Source of the DNA: an uncultured Prevotellaceae bacterium
Lineage (GTDB): Bacteria > Bacteroidota > Bacteroidia > Bacteroidales > Muribaculaceae
Assembly: GCA_900319525.1 (NCBI GenBank)
Contig: ONOU01000028.1
Location: 1 to 54,634, forward strand
Reading direction: 5' to 3'
Length of the DNA: 54,634 nt
In this document: piece by piece, positions 33,827 through 43,090 of the stretch
Position numbering within the stretch: the stretch's first letter is position 1
Layout: each line of letters begins with the position of its first letter
Notes under the pieces: model-generated
Databases searched by the model: none
The model's input: the letters and a program-made list of their open reading frames with translations, nothing else
What the model was told of the DNA's origin: nothing
Program-made: the position numbers and the translations under genes

Positions 33827-35176
33827 ATGAACGCACTACAGCAATATATCGACTTGTTCGACGAGAGCCGTGAGCTCATCGAGCAGCAATCGCCCGAACT
33901 GCTGAACACGATGCGCCGTGCCGCCCGTGAGCAGCTGCAGGACGCACGCTTGCCCCGCAAGGGCAGCGAGGACTATGAGGCCACCGACCTCGAGGAAGTG
34001 TTCGCCCATGACTATGGCGTGAATGTGAACCGTCTGCCCTTTGATGCCGATCCGGGTGAAGCATTCCATTGTGACGTGCCCAACCTGAGCACCTGCCTGT
34101 ACTACAGCAGCAACGACGCCTTCCACAGCAGTGCTACTGCTGAGCGCAACATCGGCAAGGTCGTGGTGGAACCCTTCAGCATCGCCGCACATGATTATCC
34201 CGAGTTGATGGCCGCCCACTATGGCAGACTTGCCAATATGGATGATCCCACAGTTGCCCTGAATAGCCTGCTGGTTCAGGACGGATTGTTTATCTATGTG
34301 CCCGACGGTGTGGTCGCCGAGCGCCCCATCCAGCTGGTAAACATCTTCAATGCCGCCCTCGACATGATGGTGCAGCGCCGCCTGCTCATCATCGTTGGCA
34401 AGAATGCGGGCATTAAGGTGCTCGCGTGTGACCATACCCAGAGCCCCGACTATCATTACCTGAACAATCAGGTAGTCGAGATTGTGGCGATGCAGGGCAG
34501 TTCGGTGGATTACTATGACCTGGAGGAAAGCACTCCGCTCACCCGCCGCGTTTCGTCAATCTATGTCGATCAGCATGAGGGCAGCAATGTGCTCATCGAC
34601 GGCATCACGCTCACCAACGGCATCACCCGTAATAACTACCACGTCGAGGTCAATGGCGAGCATGCCGAGACCCACCTGCTGGGCATGACCATCGCCAGTG
34701 GCGAGCAGCACGTCGATAGCCACACCTTCATCAGCCACAATAAGCCCCGTTGCAACAGCAACGAGATGTTCAAGTATGTGCTCAACGACAATGCCGTGGG
34801 CGCTTTTGCCGGAAAGATTCTGGTGAAGCCGGGATGTCCGCGTGTCGAGGCCTATCAGGGTAACCGCAACCTGTGTGGAGCCCCGACGGCCAAGATGTAC
34901 ACTAAGCCGCAACTTGAGATCTATACCGACGATGTGATGTGCTCCCATGGCTCGGCAGTGGGCCAGCTCGACGAGGAGGCGCTGTTCTACATGCGCACGC
35001 GCGGCATCGGTCTGGACGAAGCCCGCAGGCTGCTGATGCAGGCCTTTGTGGCCGATGTTATCGAAGGTGTCCGCCTTGATGCCCTCAAGGACCGCCTGCA
35101 TTATCTGGTCGAAAAGCGCTTTGCCGGCACGCTGAGCAACTGTGCCGGTTGCCTGGCTGCCTGCAAGGGTAGTTAA
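33827..35176 (+). CDS. sufD: Fe-S cluster assembly protein SufD
   Basis: The 449-residue SufB-paralogue partner subunit has the Suf core segment GSSVDYYDLEESTP, HLLGMTIASGEQHVDSHTFI, KCAPTA-like NLCGAPTAKMYTKPQLEIY, and the C-terminal CSHGSAVGQLDEEALFYM, typical of SufD. Its N-terminus is an alpha-helical domain. It is encoded between sufC and sufS. Confidence 0.95.
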   Translation: MNALQQYIDLFDESRELIEQQSPELLNTMRRAAREQLQDARLPRKGSEDYEATDLEEVFAHDYGVNVNRLPFDADPGEAFHCDVPNLSTCLYYSSNDAFHSSATAERNIGKVVVEPFSIAAHDYPELMAAHYGRLANMDDPTVALNSLLVQDGLFIYVPDGVVAERPIQLVNIFNAALDMMVQRRLLIIVGKNAGIKVLACDHTQSPDYHYLNNQVVEIVAMQGSSVDYYDLEESTPLTRRVSSIYVDQHEGSNVLIDGITLTNGITRNNYHVEVNGEHAETHLLGMTIASGEQHVDSHTFISHNKPRCNSNEMFKYVLNDNAVGAFAGKILVKPGCPRVEAYQGNRNLCGAPTAKMYTKPQLEIYTDDVMCSHGSAVGQLDEEALFYMRTRGIGLDEARRLLMQAFVADVIEGVRLDALKDRLHYLVEKRFAGTLSNCAGCLAACKGS

Positions 35177-35223
35177 GAGGTGTTAATAGTACGAACTGGA
35201 ACTGAAAGCTAGTAACTAGAATA

Positions 35224-36435
35224 ATGGACATCAACAAGATACGTGAGGATTATCCTATCCTGCAACGCCAGATCGAGGGCCGCCCGCTGGTCTATCTCGA
35301 CAATGCGGCCACGTCCCAGACACCGCGACAAGTTGTAGAAGCCATTGACCAGATGTATTACCATTACAAGGCCAATGTGCATCGTGGCGTGCATACCCTC
35401 TCGCAGGAAGCCACCGACCTGGTTGAACTCACCCGAGAGAAGGTGCGGGCCTTTATCAATGCCGGCAGTACCCAGGAGGTGATCTTTACCCGCGGCACGA
35501 CCGAGGGCATCAACCTTGTGGCCTCGTCATTTGGCCAAATGCTCGAGAATGGCGACGAGATCATTGTCACCGTGATGGAGCATCACAGCAATATCGTGCC
35601 CTGGCAGCTCATCGGGCAGCGCAAGCGAGTGACGCTGCGTGTCGTTCCCATCGATGACAGCGGTCAGGTGGATTTGCAGGCCTATGAGGACTTGTTCAGT
35701 GACAATACCCGTTTTGTCGCCCTGGCGCATGTGTCTAACGTGCTGGGAACGGTCAACCCCGTCAAGCAGATGGTCGAGATTGCCCATCGACATGGCGTGC
35801 CTGTGCTCATCGATGGAGCCCAGGCCGCGCCCCATGTGTCAGTTGATGTTCAGGATCTGGATTGTGATTTCTATGCCTTTTCCAGCCACAAGATGTATGG
35901 ACCTGCCGGTGTGGGCATCCTGTATGGCAAGCGCTACTGGCTGGAGAAGATGCCGCCCTATCAGGGTGGAGGAGAAATGATCGGGCAGGTGACGTTTGAG
36001 CGCACGACGTTTGCCGAACTGCCGTTCAAGTTCGAGGCCGGCACGCCCGACTTTGTGGATATCGCCGCCTTTAGCGCCGCTATCGACTACATCAATGCAT
36101 TGGGAATCCAGAATATCGCAGCCCATGAACACGAATTGCTCACTGCCGCGGTCGAAGGCTTGCAGACGATAGACGGCATCCGCCTGTTTGGTACCGCGCC
36201 AGGCAAGAGCGGCGTCGTCTCGTTCCTGGTGGGCAATATTAGCAGCTATGACATGGGACTGCTGCTTGACAAACTGGGTGTCGCTGTGCGCACCGGCCAT
36301 CATTGCGCCCAGCCGTTGATGGCGCGTTACGGGGTCACGGGCATGGTTCGTGCCTCGTTTGCCGTCTATAACACCCTCGACGAGGTGGCCGCCTTTGTCG
36401 CCGCCACGCGCCGTGTCGCCATGATGCTGCAATAA
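35224..36435 (+). CDS. sufS: Cysteine desulfurase SufS
   Basis: The 403-residue PLP enzyme takes sulfur from cysteine for SufBCD. The PLP lysine is K223 in FSSHKMYGPAG, and the persulfide cysteine is C361 in HHCAQPLM; the N-terminal EDYPILQRQI and HHSNIVPWQ are SufS-type. No sufE or sufU is adjacent, so the sulfur acceptor must be encoded elsewhere or the enzyme acts directly. Confidence 0.95.
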   Translation: MDINKIREDYPILQRQIEGRPLVYLDNAATSQTPRQVVEAIDQMYYHYKANVHRGVHTLSQEATDLVELTREKVRAFINAGSTQEVIFTRGTTEGINLVASSFGQMLENGDEIIVTVMEHHSNIVPWQLIGQRKRVTLRVVPIDDSGQVDLQAYEDLFSDNTRFVALAHVSNVLGTVNPVKQMVEIAHRHGVPVLIDGAQAAPHVSVDVQDLDCDFYAFSSHKMYGPAGVGILYGKRYWLEKMPPYQGGGEMIGQVTFERTTFAELPFKFEAGTPDFVDIAAFSAAIDYINALGIQNIAAHEHELLTAAVEGLQTIDGIRLFGTAPGKSGVVSFLVGNISSYDMGLLLDKLGVAVRTGHHCAQPLMARYGVTGMVRASFAVYNTLDEVAAFVAATRRVAMMLQ

Positions 36436-36452
36436 CGCTCTTGAGGAGTGTC

Positions 36453-37436
36453 ATGCCGTTCAGCACTGCCATCGATAGGAATCATGGCCTTGATTTCCTG
36501 AAAGGAATCATGGCGTGTCTCATCGTGTTTGTTCACGTTCCTTTTCCTAGGCCAATCGGTCTGTTTGTGGCCTATCTGGGCACGGTGTCGGTATCAGTAT
36601 TCTTTATGGTTTCGGGCTACTTCTCGTCAGATGCTTCTAGCCAGAAACTGCGTCGAAGCATCAGGCGCACGCTGCTTTATCTGCTTGTCGCCGAGGTTCT
36701 CTATCTTTTCAAGATGCTGATTGAGAGTGGATTTGATTGGCAGCAGATGTCCCGTTTCCTGCTGGATGAAGTGCTGGCGCCAGATCACCTGCTCAAGCTG
36801 TTGATCATCTCGCAGTCCAAGGTTTGCTTCGTTGCCTGGTTCCTGATTTCCCTCCTGGTGTGTTATGTCCTGAGGCTGCTGTTAGGCAAGCATCTGCGCA
36901 TTTTGGGCCTTGTCGGCCTGGTGGCTGGCATTGTAGTGTCGTTGCCACCCATCGACACTCACATGGATTTCCCGATGAGTAATCCCTGGATGTGGGGAAT
37001 TCCTTTCTTTACCCTGGGCGAGTTGATTCACGGGCATGAAAACAGCATCCTCAATGTGCTGGGGCGGCGCGCTCTTGCTGGCTGCTGCCTGGTGGGGCTG
37101 GCCGTTATCATGATGTCGCGTTATTGTGGAACCCAGTGGTGGTATGTGGGAAACTGCCTGCTGGCCCCGGCTCTGTTCCTGCTTTTTGCCCATCGAAGCA
37201 TGAAGGAAAACCGGTTTTGCCTGCTAGGCAGCACCTATGTCTTTTTTGTTTACATCATGCATCCGCTGGTGTCGGCCTGTTATCATGCCGTCAGGACAGA
37301 TATCGGTGTGGTCGAGTCCTGGCTGCGTCCCCTCATTGTGCTGGCCGCGACAGTGCTCCTGGCAGCCATCTATTATCATGTGAAATCGCAGATTGCGCCT
37401 TTGATGCTTTCCCGGGACAATAATAGTAAAATATAA
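36453..37436 (+). CDS. Membrane acyltransferase family protein
   Basis: The 327-residue integral membrane protein has about ten transmembrane segments and an acyltransferase-3-like start (NHGLDFLKGIMACLIVFVHV). ATG 36453 is preferred over a TTG at 36441 because a GGAG ribosome-binding site lies just 4 nt before it. The start is 17 nt after the sufS stop, so it is probably in the suf transcript, an unusual position. Substrate unknown; it may O-acylate a surface glycan. Confidence 0.7.
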   Translation: MPFSTAIDRNHGLDFLKGIMACLIVFVHVPFPRPIGLFVAYLGTVSVSVFFMVSGYFSSDASSQKLRRSIRRTLLYLLVAEVLYLFKMLIESGFDWQQMSRFLLDEVLAPDHLLKLLIISQSKVCFVAWFLISLLVCYVLRLLLGKHLRILGLVGLVAGIVVSLPPIDTHMDFPMSNPWMWGIPFFTLGELIHGHENSILNVLGRRALAGCCLVGLAVIMMSRYCGTQWWYVGNCLLAPALFLLFAHRSMKENRFCLLGSTYVFFVYIMHPLVSACYHAVRTDIGVVESWLRPLIVLAATVLLAAIYYHVKSQIAPLMLSRDNNSKI

Positions 37437-37452
37437 TCTCCCATGATGAAAC

Positions 37453-37484
37453 AAAAAAGGCAACGTTCACACGCTGTCTTTTTT
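37453..37484. terminator. Terminator between convergent genes
   Basis: AAAAAAGGCA (37453-37462) pairs with TGTCTTTTTT (37475-37484) over 10 bp with one G-U pair, ending in a T-run on both strands. It lies 16 nt after the acyltransferase stop. The rest of the interval to 37692 is AT-rich and holds no gene that I can support. Confidence 0.6.
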
Positions 37485-37692
37485 CTGTTCTTTGTGTTCT
37501 GAAGCCTAAAAACTTTTAACTAAACCCAAATGATCATGGTCATTAGATCAGGTAAATGAATTCTTTCTCTTTGGATGTTTTGATAATGCAAAATAAAAAG
37601 ATAAGGTTGAGATGACCAAATCTTTTCTATAAATGGGTGTTTTTTTTCGGTGAAAAATGGCGTGGTTACCAGATCTGGTAGTGCTTTGGGGC

Positions 37693-38673
37693 CTATGGTG
37701 CGGGTTGGTAGTTCTTTCCTGCAATGTCACACAACAGATGGCGCCCGCCGTAGGAAGCCAGAATGCCGAGTTTGTTTTTAAGCCTGACCTGCTTGTCAAA
37801 GAGACACTTGCCGCGCAATCGCTTGATGCCGTTCCAGCAGCGGTCTTCGGTCAGCTTGTGGTCGGCAGCTTTGTCCTGGTGGCTGAGCAGCAGGATGTTG
37901 AAATAAGCGCTCAACAAGCGGCTGCGTATGGCGTCCAGGTACTGGACATCCTCTTGCTGCATGTGCCGCTCCAGACCCTCGCACACGTCGAGCACGGCCG
38001 AACGCCGTTCTGAGAATACTCTCATGCTGTTGCTCTCGTGTTGCCGATACCCATAGAGCACCTCGCCGAGTGCCGTGATGCGGCGGCAACGCTTGAGCAG
38101 CGGATAGATGATTGCTAGGTCTTCGTAGATGATTCCCAGCGGAAAACGGATTTCCTCGAAAAGCGAAGCCTTGAACAGCCGTCCCCATGGCGAGTGGGTG
38201 AGTCCCTGCTGGTAGAATACGGCCAGCATCGCCTCTTGCTGGTTATAGTCCCTGACAGGGGCGTTACCGGCAAGCATGGGGAACGCAGGCTTGTCGCCAT
38301 AGAAGGCCAGATAGCCGCCCACGGCGATATCGGCCTCATGCCCGTTCATGACCTGGAGAAGCCTGGCGGTAAATTTAGGGTGAATGATGTCGTCGCTGTC
38401 CACCATCATCACCAGTTGGCCTGTCATAACGTCGAGTGCGGCATTGCGGGCCGCAGAATGGCCACCGTTGGGCTGGTGGATGACGCGGATGCGGTCATCA
38501 CGTCCAGCCCAACGGTCGCACATCTCTCCGCTGCCATCGGTGCTGCCATCGTCCACCACGATGATCTCCAGGTGGCGGTAGGTCTGTGCCGTGATGCTCT
38601 CCAGGCATTGGTCCAGAAAAGCCTTGGCATTATATACCGGTACGATGACTGATATTAGCGGCTCGGAATTCAT
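37693..38673 (-). CDS. Family 2 glycosyltransferase
   Basis: The 326-residue GT-A enzyme has the GT2 start ISVIVPVYNAKAFLDQCLES, the nucleotide-binding VVDDGSTDGS around 36-45, and the metal-binding MVDSDD near 90. The C-terminal 120 residues are typical of capsule/O-antigen glycosyltransferases. It begins 1 nt after the cysS stop, so it is the last gene of a minus-strand operon, although its role in sugar transfer to surface glycans is unrelated to tRNA charging. Confidence 0.88.
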   Translation of the reverse strand: MNSEPLISVIVPVYNAKAFLDQCLESITAQTYRHLEIIVVDDGSTDGSGEMCDRWAGRDDRIRVIHQPNGGHSAARNAALDVMTGQLVMMVDSDDIIHPKFTARLLQVMNGHEADIAVGGYLAFYGDKPAFPMLAGNAPVRDYNQQEAMLAVFYQQGLTHSPWGRLFKASLFEEIRFPLGIIYEDLAIIYPLLKRCRRITALGEVLYGYRQHESNSMRVFSERRSAVLDVCEGLERHMQQEDVQYLDAIRSRLLSAYFNILLLSHQDKAADHKLTEDRCWNGIKRLRGKCLFDKQVRLKNKLGILASYGGRHLLCDIAGKNYQPAP

Positions 38674-38674
38674 T

Positions 38675-40150
38675 TCACTTCACTTTCCACTCAAAGCCGT
38701 CCTTGGTGTCCTTGACCTCGAAGCCGAACTCGCTGAGTTTGTCTCGTATCAGGTCACTGGTGGCCCAGTCCTTGTTGGCCTTGGCCGTGCGGCGCATTTC
38801 CAGCAGCAGGTCAACGGCATGGCGATAGGGCTCCAGATTGACGCTGTCGCCACCGGCGGCATCGTCGCGGATGCCCAGCACGTCAAACAGGTAGGTCTGG
38901 AAGACGCTCTTGAGCTCGTCGATGTCGGCCTGGCTGAGCGTGGCATGACCGTCGTTGGCCTGATTGATGATCTTGCAGGCGTCAAACAGGGTGGCAATGA
39001 CAGTGGGCGTGTTCAGGTCGTCATTCATCGCGTCGGCACAGCGCTGACGGTAGTTGTCGAGCGTGATTGACGACTGGGGGGCGGCAGTGAGGGCATTCAG
39101 GCGATGCCAGCCATCGAGCATGCGCTCCAGGGCCTTCTCGGCTGCCTGCAGAGCCTCGTTGCTGAAGTCCACCGTGCCACGATAATGGGCCTGGAGGATA
39201 AAGAAGCGTATTGTCATGGGCGTGTAAGCCTGGGTCAGGGCCGGGTGATCACCTGTGAAGAACTGCTCCAGCGTGATGAAGTTGCCTAGCGACTTGCCCA
39301 TCTTCTGGCCATTGATGGTGATCATGTTGTTGTGCATCCAGTAATGCACCATCTCATCGCCCTGGCTGGCTACAGCCTGTGCAATCTCGCACTCGTGGTG
39401 CGGGAATACCAGGTCCATGCCGCCGCCGTGGATGTCGAAGTGGTTGCCCAGGTACTTGCGTCCCATGGCCGTGCACTCGCAGTGCCAGCCGGGGAAGCCG
39501 TCGCTCCATGGCGAAGGCCAACGCATGATGTGTTCGGGCTGGGCCTTCTTCCACAGGGCGAAATCGGCCTGGTTGCGCTTCTCGCCCACGCCCTCGAGTT
39601 CGCGGCTGGCATTGAGTATGTCGTCAAGGTTGCGTCCCGAGAGCACGCCGTAGCGGTGGTCGCGGTTGTAGGCCTCGATGTCAAAGTAGATGCTGCCGTT
39701 GCTCTCATAGGCGTAGCCGTTGTTCATGATCTGCTTGACCAGCTCCTCCTGCTCGATGATGTGTCCCGTGGCATGGGGCTCGATGCTGGGAGGCAGCACG
39801 TTGAGCGACTGCATGGCGGCATGGTAGCGGTTGGTGTAGTACTGTGCCACTTCCATGGGCTCGAGCTGCTCGATGCGTGCTTTCTTGGCAATCTTGTCTT
39901 CACCCTCGTCGGCATCGTGTTCCAGGTGTCCCACATCGGTGATGTTGCGCACATAGCGCACCTTGTAGCCCAGCTGTTGCAGGTAGCGGAACAGCACGTC
40001 AAAGGTGATGGCCGGACGGGTGTGGCCCAAGTGCGGGTCTCCATAGACCGTTGGGCCGCACACATACATGCCCACCATGGGCTCGTTCAGGGGCTTGAAC
40101 TGCTCCTTGCGCCGCGTGAGGGTATTGTATATGAACAGTGGATGTTCCAT
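38675..40150 (-). CDS. cysS: Cysteinyl-tRNA synthetase
   Basis: The 491-residue class I synthetase has Cys31 in YVCGPTVYG as a zinc ligand, the HLGH (40-43) version of HIGH, zinc-site WHCECTAMG with the downstream HHECEIAQ, and KMGKSLGNF as the KMSKS loop. Length and layout are normal. It lies between the DUF3467 gene (45 nt upstream) and the glycosyltransferase. Confidence 0.97.
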   Translation of the reverse strand: MEHPLFIYNTLTRRKEQFKPLNEPMVGMYVCGPTVYGDPHLGHTRPAITFDVLFRYLQQLGYKVRYVRNITDVGHLEHDADEGEDKIAKKARIEQLEPMEVAQYYTNRYHAAMQSLNVLPPSIEPHATGHIIEQEELVKQIMNNGYAYESNGSIYFDIEAYNRDHRYGVLSGRNLDDILNASRELEGVGEKRNQADFALWKKAQPEHIMRWPSPWSDGFPGWHCECTAMGRKYLGNHFDIHGGGMDLVFPHHECEIAQAVASQGDEMVHYWMHNNMITINGQKMGKSLGNFITLEQFFTGDHPALTQAYTPMTIRFFILQAHYRGTVDFSNEALQAAEKALERMLDGWHRLNALTAAPQSSITLDNYRQRCADAMNDDLNTPTVIATLFDACKIINQANDGHATLSQADIDELKSVFQTYLFDVLGIRDDAAGGDSVNLEPYRHAVDLLLEMRRTAKANKDWATSDLIRDKLSEFGFEVKDTKDGFEWKVK

Positions 40151-40195
40151 TTTTAAGTTTTTAGTTGTTAACCCAACTATTATGTGAAAACGCTA

Positions 40196-40519
40196 TCAGG
40201 CTTGTCCCTTGGGCAGGGGGAAATCCATGATGCCGCCCTGATTGCCGGCGGGACGGTTGATCTTGATTTCGCCGAAGTTCTGCTCATAGCGGCGGATGTT
40301 GTCCTGGAGGGCCAGCATCAGCTCCTTAGCGTGCTGGGGAGCCATGATGATGCGGCTCTGAACGCGTGCCTGGGGCATATTGGGGCCGCGCAGGATCATA
40401 TCAATGAAAAAATCGTTGGGACCGTGGGCAATCATTGCCATGTTGGCGTAGCGTCCTTGCAATTCTTCCTTGGGAATTTCGATTTTGATTTGGTTCTGGT
40501 TCTGATTTTCGTTTGCCAT
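40196..40519 (-). CDS. DUF3467 family protein
   Basis: The 107-residue protein has the family core QGRYANMAMIAHGPNDFFIDM, and VQSRIIMAPQHAKELMLALQDNI. The ATG at 40519 begins MANENQNQNQ; an open extension upstream lacks family sequence and overlaps the preceding gene region. Function unknown; it lies in the lolD-cysS operon, 34 nt after the nigD-like gene. Confidence 0.85.
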   Translation of the reverse strand: MANENQNQNQIKIEIPKEELQGRYANMAMIAHGPNDFFIDMILRGPNMPQARVQSRIIMAPQHAKELMLALQDNIRRYEQNFGEIKINRPAGNQGGIMDFPLPKGQA

Positions 40520-40553
40520 AATGTTTTTTATGATAAAATGTTTTACAAAATGA

Positions 40554-41225
40554 TTATTGTTTGTTGAAATCGTAAAATTCATTGTTGGGATAGACCACAT
40601 CGTTGAGATGGATCCTCAGGCAGTGGAACGTGGAGCGTTTCCACAGGGCGCCCACATTGAACGAGGCATAACAGTCGCGCCAAAAAGTGGCCCGCTCGCC
40701 CATCAGATCATGGACCAGATAGCAGTCCACCGTGTCCTGGTTGAGTGTGTTGCCGTCGGCCACAAGCATAAAGGTGCGAGCCTTCCTCGTGTACTCCACC
40801 TGGCAGTGCAGGTTGATGAATTCGCCCGTGCGCCACAGGCTGCGCAGTTTCACCCGCTGGCGGGGCAGGCTATCGGGTGGCAGCGTCGTCTGCCGCAGCG
40901 AGTCGTTCATGATGCTGCTGCAGCTATACAAGTCGATGGCGCGGTCGCTGCCCGTTGTGTTGTCAGCGTAGTTGTACCGCAGCAGCACACGCTGGTTTGC
41001 CTTGATGTCCTTATCCACGCTAGCGCTTGACTGCAGCGTGATTGCCGTTGAATCACCGTGCCCCAAGTACTCAAACACAGCTCCGGTGGCATTATCTCCC
41101 AGGTAGGTGACGATGTCATAGCGGTAGTCGGTGTAGGAGCGGTCGATGTCCTCCTGCTTGTCGCATGAGGAAAGGGCCACAATGGTGGTCAAGAGCAATA
41201 TGGTCAAGTGGCGTAGCTGGGTCAT
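40554..41225 (-). CDS. NigD-like lipoprotein
   Basis: The 223-residue lipoprotein has a type II signal with lipobox ALSSC (Cys20), and a beta-rich domain ending in [17 protein letters not shown], which resembles NigD-like proteins of Bacteroidales. NigD's own role is bacteriocin-associated and unclear. Its start overlaps the lolD stop by ATGA (41225-41222), so it is translated with lolD, suggesting lipoprotein trafficking or a shared envelope role. Confidence 0.65.
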   Translation of the reverse strand: MTQLRHLTILLLTTIVALSSCDKQEDIDRSYTDYRYDIVTYLGDNATGAVFEYLGHGDSTAITLQSSASVDKDIKANQRVLLRYNYADNTTGSDRAIDLYSCSSIMNDSLRQTTLPPDSLPRQRVKLRSLWRTGEFINLHCQVEYTRKARTFMLVADGNTLNQDTVDCYLVHDLMGERATFWRDCYASFNVGALWKRSTFHCLRIHLNDVVYPNNEFYDFNKQ

Positions 41226-41902
41226 GTCGTCGAGGCGCGTTTGGTCTGGTCCACGATGAGTCCGTCGCGCATGTGCAAGGTGCGGTCGGCCTGGGCGGCC
41301 AGACCCTCATCATGGGTGACAATAATAAAAGTCTGTCCCAGTTCATCGCGCAGTTCAAAGAACAGCCGATGCAGTTCCTGCTTGTTTTGGGTGTCAAGGC
41401 TTCCCGAGGGCTCATCGGCAAGGATGACCTTTGGACCGTTGATCAAGGCTCGCGCCACCGCTACCCGCTGGCACTCACCTCCCGACAGCTGCGATGGCTT
41501 GTGGTCGAGGCGGTCGCTCAGGTGCATGCGCTCCAGCAACCGTTTGGCACGGGCGATGGCGTCGCTGCGGCTGTCTCCTCCCAGCAGGGCGGGGATGGTG
41601 ACATTCTCGAGCATGGTGAACTCGGGCAGCAGCTGGTGAAACTGGAACACGAACCCGATATTGCGGTTCCTGAAGTGAGCCAGCTCACGGTCACGCAGGG
41701 TGAATACGTCCTTGCCGTCGTATCGCACGGTGCCCGCTTGAGGCGTGTCGAGCGTGCCCAGGATGTGCAGCAAGGTGGTCTTGCCAGCACCGCTGGGACC
41801 CACAATCGACACAATCTCGCTCTGGACGATGTCAAGGTCAACGCCTCTCAACACCTCCAGGTCTCCATAACGCTTGATTATATTGCGTGCTTCAATCATC
41901 AT
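41222..41902 (-). CDS. lolD: LolD-like ABC transporter ATPase
   Basis: The 226-residue ATPase has Walker [10 protein letters not shown] (35-43), Q-loop [11 protein letters not shown], signature [15 protein letters not shown], and Walker [13 protein letters not shown]. It matches LolD/MacB-type ATPases that drive lipoprotein release from the inner membrane; the membrane subunit is not in the window. ATG at 41902 or 41899. It is the first gene of the operon, with a minus-strand TAACTTTG -7 box at 41919-41912. Confidence 0.85.
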   Translation of the reverse strand: MMIEARNIIKRYGDLEVLRGVDLDIVQSEIVSIVGPSGAGKTTLLHILGTLDTPQAGTVRYDGKDVFTLRDRELAHFRNRNIGFVFQFHQLLPEFTMLENVTIPALLGGDSRSDAIARAKRLLERMHLSDRLDHKPSQLSGGECQRVAVARALINGPKVILADEPSGSLDTQNKQELHRLFFELRDELGQTFIIVTHDEGLAAQADRTLHMRDGLIVDQTKRASTT

Positions 41903-41919
41903 ATTGAATTGCAAAGTTA

Positions 41920-42298
41920 GCAATTCTTTTGCAATCATGGCCACGTTTAATACATTTTTAGGGAAATAAACAGGAGAGCGTATGGTTTGCAAAAGTGTCT
42001 TTTAGACAGCAAATGGGCGGAAAAATGTTACAGATCTATTTCAATTGCAGGAAATTTGCCATAAAAATGGGGAAATCGCAAACTTTTCACAATTTTTAAA
42101 CTTTCAAATCATGCCCAATAGGGAATAATTTCCTTAATTTGCAGCGTCAAGAGAATACAAGAAGTGTTAAACTGATTGTATATCGAAGGAGAAATGCTTT
42201 TATGGGGTAAATATAGTTTTCAAGTATTAGTAATTATGAGGGTCTCAGCAGTGATGCTTGGACCTTTATTTTATTAATAAGTTTTCTCCCATCTTCAA
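41920..42298. other. Gene-free AT-rich interval between lolD and the repeat region
   Basis: No gene can be supported. Minus-strand reading frames here run out of the repeat at 42299-42391 and are not credible. Sequence is AT-rich, with no clear terminator for wbqC apart from the hairpin repeat itself. Confidence 0.4.
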
Positions 42299-42391
42299 GG
42301 CTCACCCGATAAAAGGTGGGGGCGGTCTGGCCGAAGGCCACAGCAAGGCCAGCTGCCTTGGCGAGGTCTTCGACCTCATGCTTGCCCCCGC
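42299..42391. repeat. 93-bp three-hairpin interspersed repeat, copy 2
   Basis: This is the second copy of the repeat at 21285-21377, in the same orientation. It holds the palindromes TGGCC..GGCCA, AAGGCC..GGCCTT-like and AGGTC..GACCT. It lies just beyond the duplicated end of wbqC, on the downstream side of a minus-strand gene as in copy 1. Confidence 0.8.
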
Positions 42392-42395
42392 AAAT

Positions 42396-42501
42396 TTTCC
42401 GCTGAGCCATCTTCAAGAGCGTGAAAATTCCTTCCCTGCCCATGTTCATTTCCGCTGAGCCATCTTCAAGAGCGTGAAAATTCCTTCCCTGCCCATGTTC
42501 A
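42396..42501. repeat. Perfect 53-bp tandem duplication spanning the wbqC stop
   Basis: Positions 42396-42448 and 42449-42501 are identical (54 bases if the first base after each unit is counted). The unit encodes the last residues of WbqC (MGREGIFTLLKMAQRK). The stop codon TGA at 42448-42446 is created at the junction between the units, so the second unit is outside the gene. It abuts the 93-bp repeat by 4 nt. Confidence 0.9.
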
Positions 42502-43090
42502 TCATCAGGTCCAGAATGCTCAGGTCGCTCCTGAACGCGTCGTTGCCGGTCCACATCTGGTAATAGGGCACATTGGCGATAGGGAGCGTGTCGGCCTTCT
42601 TGGTGCCGATGCGGCCCCTCAGGTCTATCGCGTCCTGCGGTACCCGGCTCCCCTCGATGTAAAGGGTCTCCATGTCCAGGTCCATAAAATCGACAATCAC
42701 CTCATGCAACTCGCGGTTGAACTCGTGCAGGTAACGCTGCGAGCCGTGGATGACGCGTGACAGGTCGTCGGCGGCATAGTCGAAGTAGGGTGACCGCCCG
42801 TAGGCCGAGAACAGTGCGCCCCAGTGCAGGCGGCGCCAGTCGCCGTGCTCCGAGATGAGCACGTCCTTGAGAGGCGTCATCATGTTGTTGGTGCTGCCCA
42901 CAAGGGGGATGGTGAGCGTTTGCACACCGTTAGGGCCGTCAATGCGGTAGCGGTGATGGCTGTGCCGCAGCGGCAGGTGCCGCTCGTCCAGGTCAACAAT
43001 CAAAGTGCGCGTCTGCAGTGCCGCTGCATAACAGCGCACACTGGCCGCACTCATGCTGCCCATGACGACAGCGGCTTGGTCCGGGATCAC
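42446..43090 (-). CDS. WbqC family protein
   Basis: The 214-residue protein has the WbqC core: a short substrate-like N-terminus, then LTIPLV, APISYYA-like segments (GALFSAYGRSPYFDYAAD), and YYQMW near the C-terminus. WbqC-like proteins are linked with surface polysaccharide gene sets and are of unknown chemistry. The start is a GTG at 43090 that overlaps the lepB stop (GTGA), so translation is coupled. The stop TGA is formed at the junction of a 53-bp tandem duplication, so the C-terminus may have been altered. Confidence 0.75.
   Translation of the reverse strand: MIPDQAAVVMGSMSAASVRCYAAALQTRTLIVDLDERHLPLRHSHHRYRIDGPNGVQTLTIPLVGSTNNMMTPLKDVLISEHGDWRRLHWGALFSAYGRSPYFDYAADDLSRVIHGSQRYLHEFNRELHEVIVDFMDLDMETLYIEGSRVPQDAIDLRGRIGTKKADTLPIANVPYYQMWTGNDAFRSDLSILDLMMNMGREGIFTLLKMAQRK

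Noticed and set aside
42234-42554. 106-codon minus-strand frame covering the wbqC end and the 93-bp repeat
   Set aside because: Its start lies inside wbqC in another frame; it is a by-product of the tandem duplication and the repeat's open frame.
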